64,000 nucleotides of DNA. It comes from Crambe crambe (taxonomy: Eukaryota; Porifera; Demospongiae; Poecilosclerida; Crambeidae). The notes beneath the pieces are model-generated. The model was not told where the DNA came from and did no database searches. It saw nothing but the letters and a program-made list of their open reading frames with translations. The position numbers and the translations under genes are program-made. Positions 30,888-41,333 of this stretch are shown here, one piece after another (position 1 is the stretch's first letter; each line of letters opens with the position of its first letter). Where the stretch lies: assembly GCA_963924555.1 (NCBI GenBank), contig OZ004597.1:558001-622000 (forward strand). The letters run 5' to 3'.

Positions 30888-32116
30888 ATGACTGTTTCTA
30901 AACTTCTCTTTCTGGGACTGGTAGTTCTGGTCTGCTGTGTGGCTCTGGTTGTGAGTAAGAACTGCACCAGGGTTGAGAACATGCCCTCCTGTGTGTGCAG
31001 GACAGCTGGAGGGGAACTCATTGACCTCAGACCTCTCTCCTACAACAATGGAACTCCAATGTATATATGAAGTAGCTATAGGCCTAGGCATGAAGTAGAA
31101 TGTTTGTAATGCAATTGAAGGGGGAGGCAATTAAGCTATATCAAACTCTATACAGGTTCACTGATATACAAGATCCCAACCTGTTTCTGTATTCTTACAA
31201 CCCATGCTATCCCTACACCAGTGGAGGTTGCAAAGATGCTTATGTAAGTGGAATATTTAGAGCTGGTTAGTAAGTAAGCTACTGCTACATGACACGGTCT
31301 CACTTCCTTTGCTATGACAGATATGCCAGTGGGTGAACCAGGACTCACCACATAATATTGCTGATAATGGAACAGAAATGATCAAAGGCAATGATGATGG
31401 TTCCTTCTATGTCTCTTACAACAGCCAGAGTGAAGTAGTGAAGTAAGGAGCTACTTTGTGTCGAAGATTGATAACCTATATTTTCTTTGCTCAGAGGAGT
31501 GAGTGTGGCACTTCATTGCACTCCAGGGATAGATACCGATACCAAAGTGGTTGCTTTAGGAGACGTTGATGAGCTGCTGTTCTTTGTATGTCTTAATATT
31601 AATAGCGACCATGCACAGCTAGCTAATTGCCTACACTGCAGAAATTTGAGATCCAGTCTTGTCTGGTATGTCCAGGAGGCTGCAAGGAAACACCTGCTCA
31701 AATTGCTGGAATTGCAGGGCTGGTCATCATAATTGTGTGAGTTAACTTTCTATAGCTAGTTTAGCTAATAGCCAAGCCAGTGTGTACTGTTAGACTACTG
31801 CTGTGCTGCTGTGTGTGAGTTGTAATCATGTGACCCGTACGTGTGGATACCCTTACAGGTGCATCATAGCATTTGCTGGTTACTGCATCATTGGATCTAT
31901 TATCAATCAGGTCCACTTCAAAGCCTCAGGAACTGACACCATCCCGAATAAAGCCTTCTGGATGGATTTGCCACTCTTAGTCAAAGTAAGAGCAGCCTAT
32001 GATGCTGACAGACCCATTCCGTTGACTACTTTTTTTTCTTGCAGGATGGCTGTTTGCTTGTTGTGAGTCCATGTCGTGATTCCTGTGGAAAGAGAGATGA
32101 ATACTCCAAGATGTGA
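30888..32116 (+). CDS. MRH-domain receptor B, M6PR-like, tandem array member 2
   Basis: It has the same six-exon plan as its neighbours. The signal peptide MTVSKLLFLGLVVLVCCVALV is followed by SCVCRTAGGELIDLRPLSY, YSYNPCYPYTSGGC, ICQWVNQ, GSFYVSYNS, GVSVALHCTPG and an exon giving SCLVCPGGC plus the start of the TM (IAGIAGLVIIIV, continuing CIIAFAGYCIIGSI). The cytosolic part reads SGTDTIPNKAFWMDLPLLVK, DGCLLVVSPC and ends DEYSKM, a YxxM signal at the extreme C-terminus. Exon 1 is about 97% identical to exon 1 of receptor C although later exons differ much more. Only about 220 bp separates it from receptor A. Confidence 0.75.
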
Positions 32117-32356
32117 CCTTTTAGCAATTCTTCTAAGTTATATAATATTATTAGTGAATAAAATATCTTTATAAAATTAACTAAAATGACCAAATCCTCC
32201 TGGTGCAATGAAGCTAGCTAGAACTAAATATCACACATTAGCTAGCCACACTCACACCCATTAAGTTTGTAATGTTAATCGCTGTTATTTTTTTAGTGAG
32301 TATTAATTAGAATACATAATTATCATAATTTTGCTAGTTGGTTGCTATAGCTGGCC

Positions 32357-33545
32357 ATGGCTCCTTTTAGACCTCATCTTCTGGGACTGGTAGTTCTGGT
32401 CTGCTGTGTGGCTCTGGATGTGAGTGAGAACTGCACCAGGGTTGAGAACACACCCTCCTGTGTGTGCAGGACAGCTGGAGGGGAACTCATCGACCTCAGA
32501 CCTCTCTCCTACAACAATGGAACTCCAATGTAAGCAGATGAGGTCCTGAAAGATGTCACCATTCAGTTCTGGTAGTGGAGAAAATGACGCCATTATAGCT
32601 ACTATATTGCAAGTTTCCTGATCTGCAAGATCCAGACTCATCCCTATTGCATTACTCCTACAATCCCTGCTATCCGTACACCATTGGAGACTGCAGAAAT
32701 GCTCATGTAATGACTAACTAAATAACACTAACTCCATGGCTTTTTCCCATCGTACTCTATTAGCTATTATTATTGTAGATATGCCAGAGAGCAGGTGAAG
32801 AATCACCGATTATTATTGCTGCCAGCGGGACAGAGGTGATCAAAGGCAATGAAGATGGTTCCTTTTATGTCTCGTACAGTAGCAAAAGTGAATTAGTGGA
32901 GTAAGTTATGGATTGAATTTGGTCAGAGAGTCTAAAAGTCATTTTGGCTGATATCTTAGAGGTGTTAGTGTGACACTACATTGCACCAAAGGGCTAGACA
33001 CTGGGAATTCTACAATGGTTGCTAAGGGGAACAGTGAGAATCCATTATTCTATGCAAGTTATAATCCCATAATGATGAACTATTGTTATTATTGTCAGGT
33101 TTTTTTCTATAGAAATTTGAGATTCGTTCTTGCCATGCATGCCCAGGTGGTTGCAATCAAAAAGACTCAGTTTCTGGTATTCAAATAGCTGGAGTTATAG
33201 GTCTGGCAATCATTTTAGTGTGAGTTACATTGCCGGTCATTGTGCTGTTGTGCAGTACCCTGGGTATCCAGTGATCCAATTCCCTTGCAGGTGCATCATA
33301 GCATTTGCTGGTTACTGCATCGTTGGAGCTGTTGTTAATAAGGTCCACTTCAAAACCTCAGGAAGTGACACCATCCCGAATAAGAACTTCTGGATGGATC
33401 TGCCACTCTTAATAAAAGTAAGGGTTACACTTCAAGTCATGCAACAGGCAGTTTGTATTGATGTTTTCTCACTCAGAATGGCTGTTTATTTATTATAAGT
33501 CCTTGTCACAACAGAAGAGAGAGAATTGGATACTCAAAAATGTAA
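32357..33545 (+). CDS. MRH-domain receptor C, M6PR-like, tandem array member 3
   Basis: Exon plan as in A and B. The signal peptide MAPFRPHLLGLVVLVCCVALD precedes the MRH-type motifs SCVCRTAGGELIDL, YSYNPCYPYTIGDC, ICQRAGEES, GSFYVSYSS, GVSVTLHCTKG and an exon giving SCHACPGGC. The TM is IAGVIGLAIILV joined to CIIAFAGYCIVGAV. The tail is SGSDTIPNKNFWMDLPLLIK, NGCLFIISPC and the terminal IGYSKM, which matches the GYxxM end arrangement of lysosomal membrane proteins. Asp of the conserved DGC is Asn here. The fourth exon may be extended at its 3' end (an in-frame stretch reads to about 33110), so its exact donor is uncertain. Confidence 0.72.
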
Positions 33546-33826
33546 AATATAAGCAATAATTATCAGCTAGCTATTTATAGAGCAACCATTACGCAATGGC
33601 CATATGGGAATCTCCCAATTAATAATATTGACCGAAGATTATGCTTCGTACGAACGATCGTTCCTTCTGCCATAGCACTTTCTGAACTGCTTACAATTAT
33701 CGGTAAGCTATTAGCTAGCTAAATGCACACTTAACAGCTAGGTAGGGCTTTGCTAGATAGCAAGTACGGCAGCTATGGTAGCTCTCCATGTGTACGTGTG
33801 TGTACGTGTAGGTTGTTCTCGGGCGA
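33546..33826. promoter_or_regulatory. Intergenic region upstream of the A20 homologue
   Basis: 281 bp between MRH receptor C and the A20 start codon, presumably holding the A20 promoter and 5' UTR. It includes GTACGTGTGTGTACGTGTAG just before the ATG, which ends in a possible acceptor (TGTAG), so a 5' untranslated exon is possible. I see no clear NF-kappaB site. Confidence 0.4.
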
Positions 33827-36800
33827 ATGGCAGCCTATCCTAACCAGCCTCCCATGAGCCCCGAGGGGAGGGGATCTTCACTTCAGAGTGGGTTCTCTCC
33901 AGGACCAGGGGTTGGAAATTACCCCCAAGATCATGTTCCAGGCACCATGTCAATCCCCAAAAGTATCTCCACTACCAATTTGGAAACAACAGGACGATGT
34001 AGAGAGGTAATTGCCAGGGACTTGGACCCAAATCCCCCTGTTGCAGGGACAGTTTGTTTTAGAAGCACTCCTGGATTCACCCTCACTCTGCCAGATCTGA
34101 GTAGCTACCCTCCAGAGTTCAAGGAGTTTGTGTTCAATATACTTATTGATAAACCCACCCAGCGATCTCTGGAGGAGGAGGGTGTCCTCAATTGGTGTAG
34201 CACAGTTACTAAACTGGTCCCGATCAAGACCCTTCCCGACGGCAACTGCCTTCTGCATGCTGCCTCTCTGGGAATGTGGGGCTTCCAAGACAGAAACCTC
34301 ACACTACGCAAGGCATTGTCTGATGGTTTGATGTGTCAAACTCAAAACACATTCTATGATCGATGGAGACATGACCAAGAGTTTGAAAACCAGCGCATGA
34401 ACATCCAAATGGAGCCACATCAATGGGAGAAGGAATGGGACGGTATGGTCCGTCAGACAATGACAAATGTCCCAATAGGTCAAAATCTCGAAAGCCTGGA
34501 TAACTTCCACGTATTTGTCCTTGCAAATATTATTCGTCGTCCAATCATCTTGTACGCTTCGCCCAAGATTCGCTCTTTGCAGGGAGGAGGCACTCTTCAG
34601 ACCTGCAACTTTCATGGGGTGTACCTCCCCCTGTTATGGGATCCCACTGTTTGCAAGAGGGACCCACTCCCTCTTGCCTACTGCGGTGGCCATTTTTCTG
34701 CCTTGGTTGTCATAGAAGCCCCGGGTCAGTTCAAGAATGGGCAATTTATCCTTCCTTTGGTTGACTCACAAGGGCAACAGCTTCCCATCAAGTTCACTCT
34801 GCCAGTGGAGGACCACATGACACTCCTGAGAGATTATCTGGACCTCATTCAAACCGTGTATAGAGACAACTCACCTTATATCAATTCCAAACACATAATC
34901 TCTACAAAGCTTGCAGTATTTGACATACCAGCTTACCTCAAGCCACTCATTTCTGGTTTTATTGAAGCTTGTTGGGATGCCTATGGAAAGAGGGCAGGAA
35001 ACAGGCAAACTTCTTCGTATGATCCACCTGGAAGAGAGAACAGGGGGGTTGCCGGGGGAGAAGGGGGGAGGGAGGAGAATCCACCAAAGTGCATAAATAA
35101 TTGTGGGCTGTATGGCAATCCTGATACTGCTTACATGTGTTCCGGGTGTTTCCGCAAACATCAGCAAAAACAGCGAGAAGAAGAGCAGGGCAGAGAACAG
35201 GGAAGACAAGAGAGCCAACAGCAGTATGGAGACCAGTCCCAGTTTGGGAACCGTGGAGGTGGTGGGGGAGGAAGTGGAGGAGGCTCTGTCATGTGTCCAA
35301 AGTGCTCAAAGCCAGGATTCCCCAAACTATTGGGGATGTGTGAGCAGTGTTACCATCACAACACTGGTGGTGGTGGTGGTGGTGGTGGAGGTGGAGGTTC
35401 TTCACAGAGGCAAGACCCCATTTATGAGATGCTTCCCAACGAGGCTGGTGGGTTGATGGGCATGGGGCAATTCGATGACCCTCCTCCCCTCCCATTCCCA
35501 CGGGACCCTGAAGAGAGGAGCAAATGTCGGAGGCCAGGCTGTGATTTCTATGGCACCATCGAGTCACGTTACTACTGTTCAAGGTGCTTTGAGAAGAACA
35601 TGGACAAGATCTTGAAAGAAGCAGATGAAGGTCCTCCAATACCAATTCCTCACCTGGATGACGCCTTTCTCCCTAACACTCATGCCAATTTTGGTCAGGA
35701 CTTGGGACCACAACCACACTTTCCTATCTCTGGACAGGAGCAGGGGGGGCACGAGCCTCCAAAGTGCTTCAAGTGTCAGAATTTTTTTGGGAACGAAGAA
35801 TACCACGGTTTGTGTCACGGATGTTTTTTGAACACCTTAAAGACAGACGGTGAGTTTCCTCAGCATTCACCAGTAGTTTCCGGCAGACCAGGAGGGGCTC
35901 ACACGACATCACACCCACGACAGTACCAAGACCACACCTCCTCCTCCTCCTCCTCCCATAACCATGACCCCAGTGGGGCGTGGGAGCCCTACCAGAATAG
36001 GCAAGGGCCAAATGAGCAACAAAGATTCAATACTGGAGCACCATCTCGCATGGTGAATGCAACAGCACCCATAGCCAATCTATCTTCCCAAATGGCTGAC
36101 ATGAGTGTGAAACCCAACTCGTGCTTTGTCTGTCAAGGAGGTCAAATGCAAACGGGAGACTCATCAAGTTACGTTGTGTGTGCCAAACATGCAGCAAGGA
36201 TGTCCCAAATGATCACACGTCTCGAGAGTGATGAAGGCGGTGAAGAGGTGAGGAGCAAACCAACTCCTCATCAAAGGCAGGATCAAAGACAGGGGTTCCA
36301 ACGGAATTCTGATGCTCAGCTCAACAGATTTGATGACTACAGGGAGAACTTTGGAGAGAGAGGTCACCCTCCATACACCCAGCAAGGAGGAGATAATCCG
36401 GATCAGAGAGGTCGCCCTCCGTACACCCAGCAAGGAGGAAATGGTCCTGACCACCCTCCGTACACCCAGCAAGGAGGAAATGGTCCTGGCCACCCTCCGT
36501 ACACCCAGCAAGGAGGAAATGGTCCAGGTCACCCTCTGTACACCCAGCAAGGAGGAGAAGGAAGAGGTGAGATATATCGAAGAGAGAGTGACACTGATAT
36601 GAGAAGAGGTGGCAAGTATGATGGTTATCAACCAGCTGGAGGGGCTCCTATTGGTGGCCTCAAAGGGAACCAAGATCCTGTTTATGACCAGGGACATCGT
36701 CACCCCTACCCCCAGCAAGGAGGCAAGTATCAAGGTGGTGCTGAGTGGGAGTCTCGTCAAACTGATCCAGGTCAGTTGGAGGCCCAGCAGCGACAACACC

Positions 36801-37216
36801 CACCAGGCAACAGTCGTGACCAATGGGAAGCCCAGCATCAACGACCACACCCACAAGGCAACAGTCGTGATCAATGGGAGAGCCAGCATCAACAACCACG
36901 CCCACAAGACAACAGTCGTGACCAATGGGAGCCCCATCATCAGCACCCACATCATGCAAGACATCACACTAATGAACGCCATCAAGATGGAAGAGATATA
37001 GCAGACATCAATAATGAAGAAGGGCCTATGGGTGGGGCAGTGGGAGGGGCCACAGGGAGCACTGTCACTCCACCTGTACGTGTGAAGGCCTTGTGTGCCA
37101 TAGCAGGTTGTTCCTTCAAAGGATATGCAGACTTGGAAAATCTTTGTCCTGACTGCTACATAGAGCGTTACCCAAAATTTGCAATTGAAGTAGAAAAGAA
37201 ATATCCTTTGGTGTAA
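33827..37216 (+). CDS. TNFAIP3: A20/TNFAIP3-like ubiquitin-editing enzyme (OTU plus six A20-type zinc fingers)
   Basis: A single uninterrupted 1129-codon exon, unusual among its intron-rich neighbours. The OTU domain spans about residues 120-345: catalytic Cys141 in LPDGNCLLHAAS, then MWGFQDRNLTLRKAL, DNFHVFVLANIIRRPII and catalytic His289 in GGHFSALVV. This block order is that of A20 rather than Cezanne. A20-type zinc fingers (C-x2-4-C-x11-C-x2-C) start near 422, 490, 567 and 647; a fifth variant is near 770 (CFVCQGG...CAKHA) and a sixth near 1090 (CAIAGC...LCPDC). Low-complexity linkers separate them, including poly-Gly runs and five PPYTQQGG repeats (about 845-910). In vertebrates A20 removes K63 chains and restrains NF-kappaB signalling. 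AATAAA at 37348-37353 is a candidate poly(A) signal. Confidence 0.93.
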   Translation: MAAYPNQPPMSPEGRGSSLQSGFSPGPGVGNYPQDHVPGTMSIPKSISTTNLETTGRCREVIARDLDPNPPVAGTVCFRSTPGFTLTLPDLSSYPPEFKEFVFNILIDKPTQRSLEEEGVLNWCSTVTKLVPIKTLPDGNCLLHAASLGMWGFQDRNLTLRKALSDGLMCQTQNTFYDRWRHDQEFENQRMNIQMEPHQWEKEWDGMVRQTMTNVPIGQNLESLDNFHVFVLANIIRRPIILYASPKIRSLQGGGTLQTCNFHGVYLPLLWDPTVCKRDPLPLAYCGGHFSALVVIEAPGQFKNGQFILPLVDSQGQQLPIKFTLPVEDHMTLLRDYLDLIQTVYRDNSPYINSKHIISTKLAVFDIPAYLKPLISGFIEACWDAYGKRAGNRQTSSYDPPGRENRGVAGGEGGREENPPKCINNCGLYGNPDTAYMCSGCFRKHQQKQREEEQGREQGRQESQQQYGDQSQFGNRGGGGGGSGGGSVMCPKCSKPGFPKLLGMCEQCYHHNTGGGGGGGGGGGSSQRQDPIYEMLPNEAGGLMGMGQFDDPPPLPFPRDPEERSKCRRPGCDFYGTIESRYYCSRCFEKNMDKILKEADEGPPIPIPHLDDAFLPNTHANFGQDLGPQPHFPISGQEQGGHEPPKCFKCQNFFGNEEYHGLCHGCFLNTLKTDGEFPQHSPVVSGRPGGAHTTSHPRQYQDHTSSSSSSHNHDPSGAWEPYQNRQGPNEQQRFNTGAPSRMVNATAPIANLSSQMADMSVKPNSCFVCQGGQMQTGDSSSYVVCAKHAARMSQMITRLESDEGGEEVRSKPTPHQRQDQRQGFQRNSDAQLNRFDDYRENFGERGHPPYTQQGGDNPDQRGRPPYTQQGGNGPDHPPYTQQGGNGPGHPPYTQQGGNGPGHPLYTQQGGEGRGEIYRRESDTDMRRGGKYDGYQPAGGAPIGGLKGNQDPVYDQGHRHPYPQQGGKYQGGAEWESRQTDPGQLEAQQRQHPPGNSRDQWEAQHQRPHPQGNSRDQWESQHQQPRPQDNSRDQWEPHHQHPHHARHHTNERHQDGRDIADINNEEGPMGGAVGGATGSTVTPPVRVKALCAIAGCSFKGYADLENLCPDCYIERYPKFAIEVEKKYPLV
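36361..36555 (+). repeat. Coding repeat in the A20 homologue (PPYTQQGG units)
   Basis: Five copies of a 39-45 bp unit encode HPPYTQQGGNGPG-like modules between zinc fingers five and six. The DNA of the inner copies is nearly identical. Downstream a second repeat encodes NSRDQWE plus HPxG units. Confidence 0.85.
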
Positions 37217-37347
37217 GAATTGTGTACAGTTTCTAGTTTATTTGTTTGTTGTCGTTTTTTTGTTTTTGTTTTTGTTTATTTGTTGTTGTTTTTTTCTTTT
37301 TCTTTTTTTTCCCCCTGCTGCTTTAATGACTGATGAATATTATCCAT

Positions 37348-37353
37348 AATAAA
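37348..37353 (+). terminator. Poly(A) signal of the A20 homologue
   Basis: AATAAA 132 bp after the A20 stop and just before the convergent RYK-like stop codon at 37394. The T-rich stretch at 37225-37315 contains TTTATT, which is AATAAA on the minus strand and could serve RYK. Confidence 0.6.
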
Positions 37354-37393
37354 TTTAAACACACCACAACATGAGATGAAGATTACAAAGAGA

Positions 37394-40300
37394 TTAGTCT
37401 TTCCCCCAATGGGCAAAAGTACTCATGAGATCGCTGGAAAGGTCCTCAAGTCCCAGGTTTGTATCAGAATTCTCCTTCCCAAGACTTGTCATTGACTGTT
37501 TAACGGGAGGGAGGGTGACTGGAGGAGGAGCAGACTTTCCCTCTGACAGCATTCCATTGGACAGGACTGACTCCACTTCCTCATCACTCCGGATCCCAGA
37601 ATCGGTCTTTGAAGCCCCACTGGGTGTGGACGAGACTAAACTGGCACTCGTGGTCAAGTGGTCCTTTGTGTTCACTAACGATTTAGTCCTCATCTTGACG
37701 TCATCGATACTCACACTCGTGCTGTTGTAAGTGCTCCCAGGGATTCCTGGAATATGACTTGCAGGGTGTGTGGAATTAGGAGCCAAAGAGTCTGGAGAGG
37801 AACGTTTGCTTGCTGTTTCTGTTCCGTTTTTGCCCACTGGAGGTGGAGGTGTTACCACTGGAACGGGTGGTGTTGGATTGTCATTGCTACTGAGAGTTCC
37901 TGATCTTAACTCATTTGATGGGTATGAGGTGGTTTCTAGGGCAATAGGGGATGCAGTGGGGGTTGGAGTGGTGTTTGAGTTAATCCGAGAAAGAGAAGAA
38001 GGTTGAGTGTGCTGTGGCAGACTATCGGCAGGAGGTGAAGGTTTGAAAGAAGAGAAAGTAGAAGGGTGATCCGTTTGGTCATGTGATGTGCAAAGAGGTC
38101 GTGGAAGAAAAGTGGACACCATGTTCATAGGGGAGTCCGCTCTCATGTGCTCCATGTTGGACACAGGGTTCTCTAGACCCTTCTCCTCTGTCAGAAACGA
38201 AGGAATCTCAATATTCAACCTCTTTCCGGCCTCTTCTCCATCACTTTCACCACTGCTGCGATCCAGGTAAGTATCATCACTCAACACACTGAAGGTTATG
38301 CTCAAATTCTCCGCTCCTAGAAAGTTCTGACTATTTCTCCTGCTCTCTGCTAAAATGTTCTGGCTATTCCGCTGGCTGACGGATGGGCTTCCCCTAGAGG
38401 CAACCCCACGAAGACTTCCTCCACTTTTTCTCCTTCGGTGATACGAGGCGTTTGTTGTATTGGGTGGGCCTTCTGCCAGATGTGAGCGGAGATCTTTCCC
38501 GAATGTGGAATAGCTGATATCGTTGAGTCCGTGAGTGGTGAGTGCAGCTATGCTCTGTATGGCGGCATACTTGTTATAGATGTCATGCATTAGTGAGTGG
38601 ACAGTGTCAAAGTTGGGCCGGTCTTCAGCATGTGCTTTCCAACACGCACTCATCACCGAATAACTGTATGCAGTGAAAATCAAATTTAAAAAAAAATTAT
38701 TATTTTTTTTTTTGGGGGGGGTTTATAACTCACATGTTGTCAGGACAACCATCAGGGTGGGCCAGTCTATTTTGCATGAGGAGATGAGTGAGGATACAGC
38801 GATTGTGATCTACTTCATCAGCATAGGGCAACCTAGCCAATGTCATCACTTCCCATAGAGTGACTCCATAAGACCACTAAATAAAAATAAAGGAAGTATT
38901 AGGTAAAGGGTAATCAAGAACACAAAATAGTCAGTCAAGAATAATTGTTTCAGATCTCCACACTATTCTGACCACGCCCACTATCCACTCCCACCAACTC
39001 ACCACATTACTCTTGAAAGTGCACAGTCCCTCCTGGAGCGTTTCTATGGCGGACCAACGCACAGGACGCACCGTTCCACGGACTGTGTAATAGCACTCCG
39101 GATAGAAACACTGAGATAGAGCACCATCAGAAATCTTCACTTGGTAATTGGTATCCAAACTAAGGGAAGGAGGAGGAGGAGGAGGAGGGAAGGAGGAGGA
39201 GGAGGAGGGGGAGGAGGAGGGGAGGGGGAGGAGGAGGGGGAGGGAAGGAGGAGGAGGGGAGGGAAGGAGGAGGAGGGGGAGGGAAGGAGGAGGATAAGAT
39301 TAGGATTGGATGGTAATTTTCTTTCTTTTGGAGACATTGAACTCACTAGCAGTTGCGGAGGGCTAAGTCAGGATGAATGATGCCACTCTCACTGAGAAAC
39401 TTCATGCCGTCAATGATTTGGTAGGCAAATCTTACTTTATACGGGAGAGTAACAGGCTGTGGAGGGGACATACCAGTACACATCAGGACAGCATAATTTA
39501 CTAGTCGGGACAGCATAATTTACTAGTCAGGACAGCATAATTTACTAGCATAATTTACTAGTGAGTATATCAACTAGAAGTTAATACATTATTAAAGGGA
39601 CCTGCCATCATAATAGTGCTCTTCATATTGCACTTTCATTAAGAGTAAAACCCTTTAATTAATGGGAGAACATAACTAGGAAGGAATCATGCAGCACACT
39701 CTAGACACGCCATACCATACCAAGGTTGGCAGTGCAGAGAAACCATAGTCACCAAACTGTAAAGAATCGACAAAACAGTTTTTCATTAACTAAGCTGACA
39801 CACACACACACACGTCGATAATTATGCTGAGTCAGCACTTACACTAAGAGGACTATCATTAGGAGCCATGCGACAGAGGGCCAGGAATTGGTGTAGGTTC
39901 CCGTACTCCATGATGGGGTAGATGACGATGGGGACGTAGTTGTCTTCCACGCTCACTTTCAGAATGGAATGGATGTTTGGGTGGTCCAAGCCCCGCAGCA
40001 AGGTGGCACACTCCAGGAACCTGCTGATCTCGTCTCGGTGACCATACTGCTTCTGAAAACCTACAAATTAGGTGATTGTGAGTTTCATTTCCCCAAGGTT
40101 ATGGGTGTGGCCTTGGTAAAAAACTTATGGTGACTGATTTTAGGTTTTAAAAGTCAAAAGCGAACCTGTTGAATGCTTTATTGGTCTCGTAAAAAAAAAA
40201 TTGGCCATTTTTTTGATATTTTCTACTAGATTCACGACTCACATTAAAAGCGTAATATAAAAAGGTGAGTTTTAATCATGACCTTTGTCATGCACTCCAG

Positions 40301-41294
40301 AGATATCCCGCCCACCTACCCTACCTATATACATCTTCATCATGATGCCTTTATTGCCTGCAATGGAATTGGCGTCCAGGTTCAGCTGTCCGTTCACAAT
40401 GCAGCCATACTCACCTAAAATAGGAACAAAGTATAAAATTGAATTAGTCCCATTTTGAAGTCAGTAGTTCTCAGAAATGAATCCCTCCCATGGAGGGTGG
40501 ACAGCCATACGACATCCCCCACTCCAGGACAGCCATATAACATCCCCCACTCCAGGATAGCTGTACAACACCCCCACTCCAGGACAGCCATATAACACCC
40601 CCCCTCACTACAGGGCAACCACGCAACATTCCACTCTAGCTCTCAGCTGGATCATGAGACGCTGCCTGGCGACCCATGGATAATGGACTGCATCCCATGC
40701 ACAGTTGACCGACTGACCTCTGGAGACAGTCGTAAGGATACTGAGGTTTCGTCTGTCCACACTGTGCCGCTTGATAATCCCCTGGACACCAGCTGGAAGG
40801 CTGCTGATAGAGCCCCAGGCTAGAGCTACATCAGAAAAAAACAAAAAACCTGTCAAAACTTGTCAAAACAGTCCTCAATTGTGAAATGTTATTTATGTGA
40901 TACTCATATTTGCATGGCATGGCTCACCCATCCACGGAGATATCGGCACTTCATCTTTCTTCTCCATTTCTAGAGCAGTGGGGTACAAACTGTCGGGAAG
41001 AATGTTGAGAGGAAGATCAGAAGGATCATCATTAAAGTGCCTAGGAAAAAAACAACAAGAAGTTTTACATAGACATGAGGAACTGTATGGCTCCAGAGCT
41101 GACTAACTAGCCTTACCTCTTCTTTTTCTTGCAGCAGAAGATAAAGGCACAGATGCAGACACACAAGATGAGAATGGAGAAGACCAGGACACCAACCACT
41201 GGAGCAAACACCACGATCAGCAGCTGCACCAAGCTCGACTCTGTGAGGACAGTAGGGAGGATTGAAAGCTGGGGACATACCCATCATACCCTCA

Positions 41295-41333
<39 letters not shown>

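Noticed and set aside
36164-36985. 273-codon minus-strand open frame opposite the A20 gene
   Set aside because: It is a shadow of the low-complexity repeat region of A20, with no start context, domains or splice partners.
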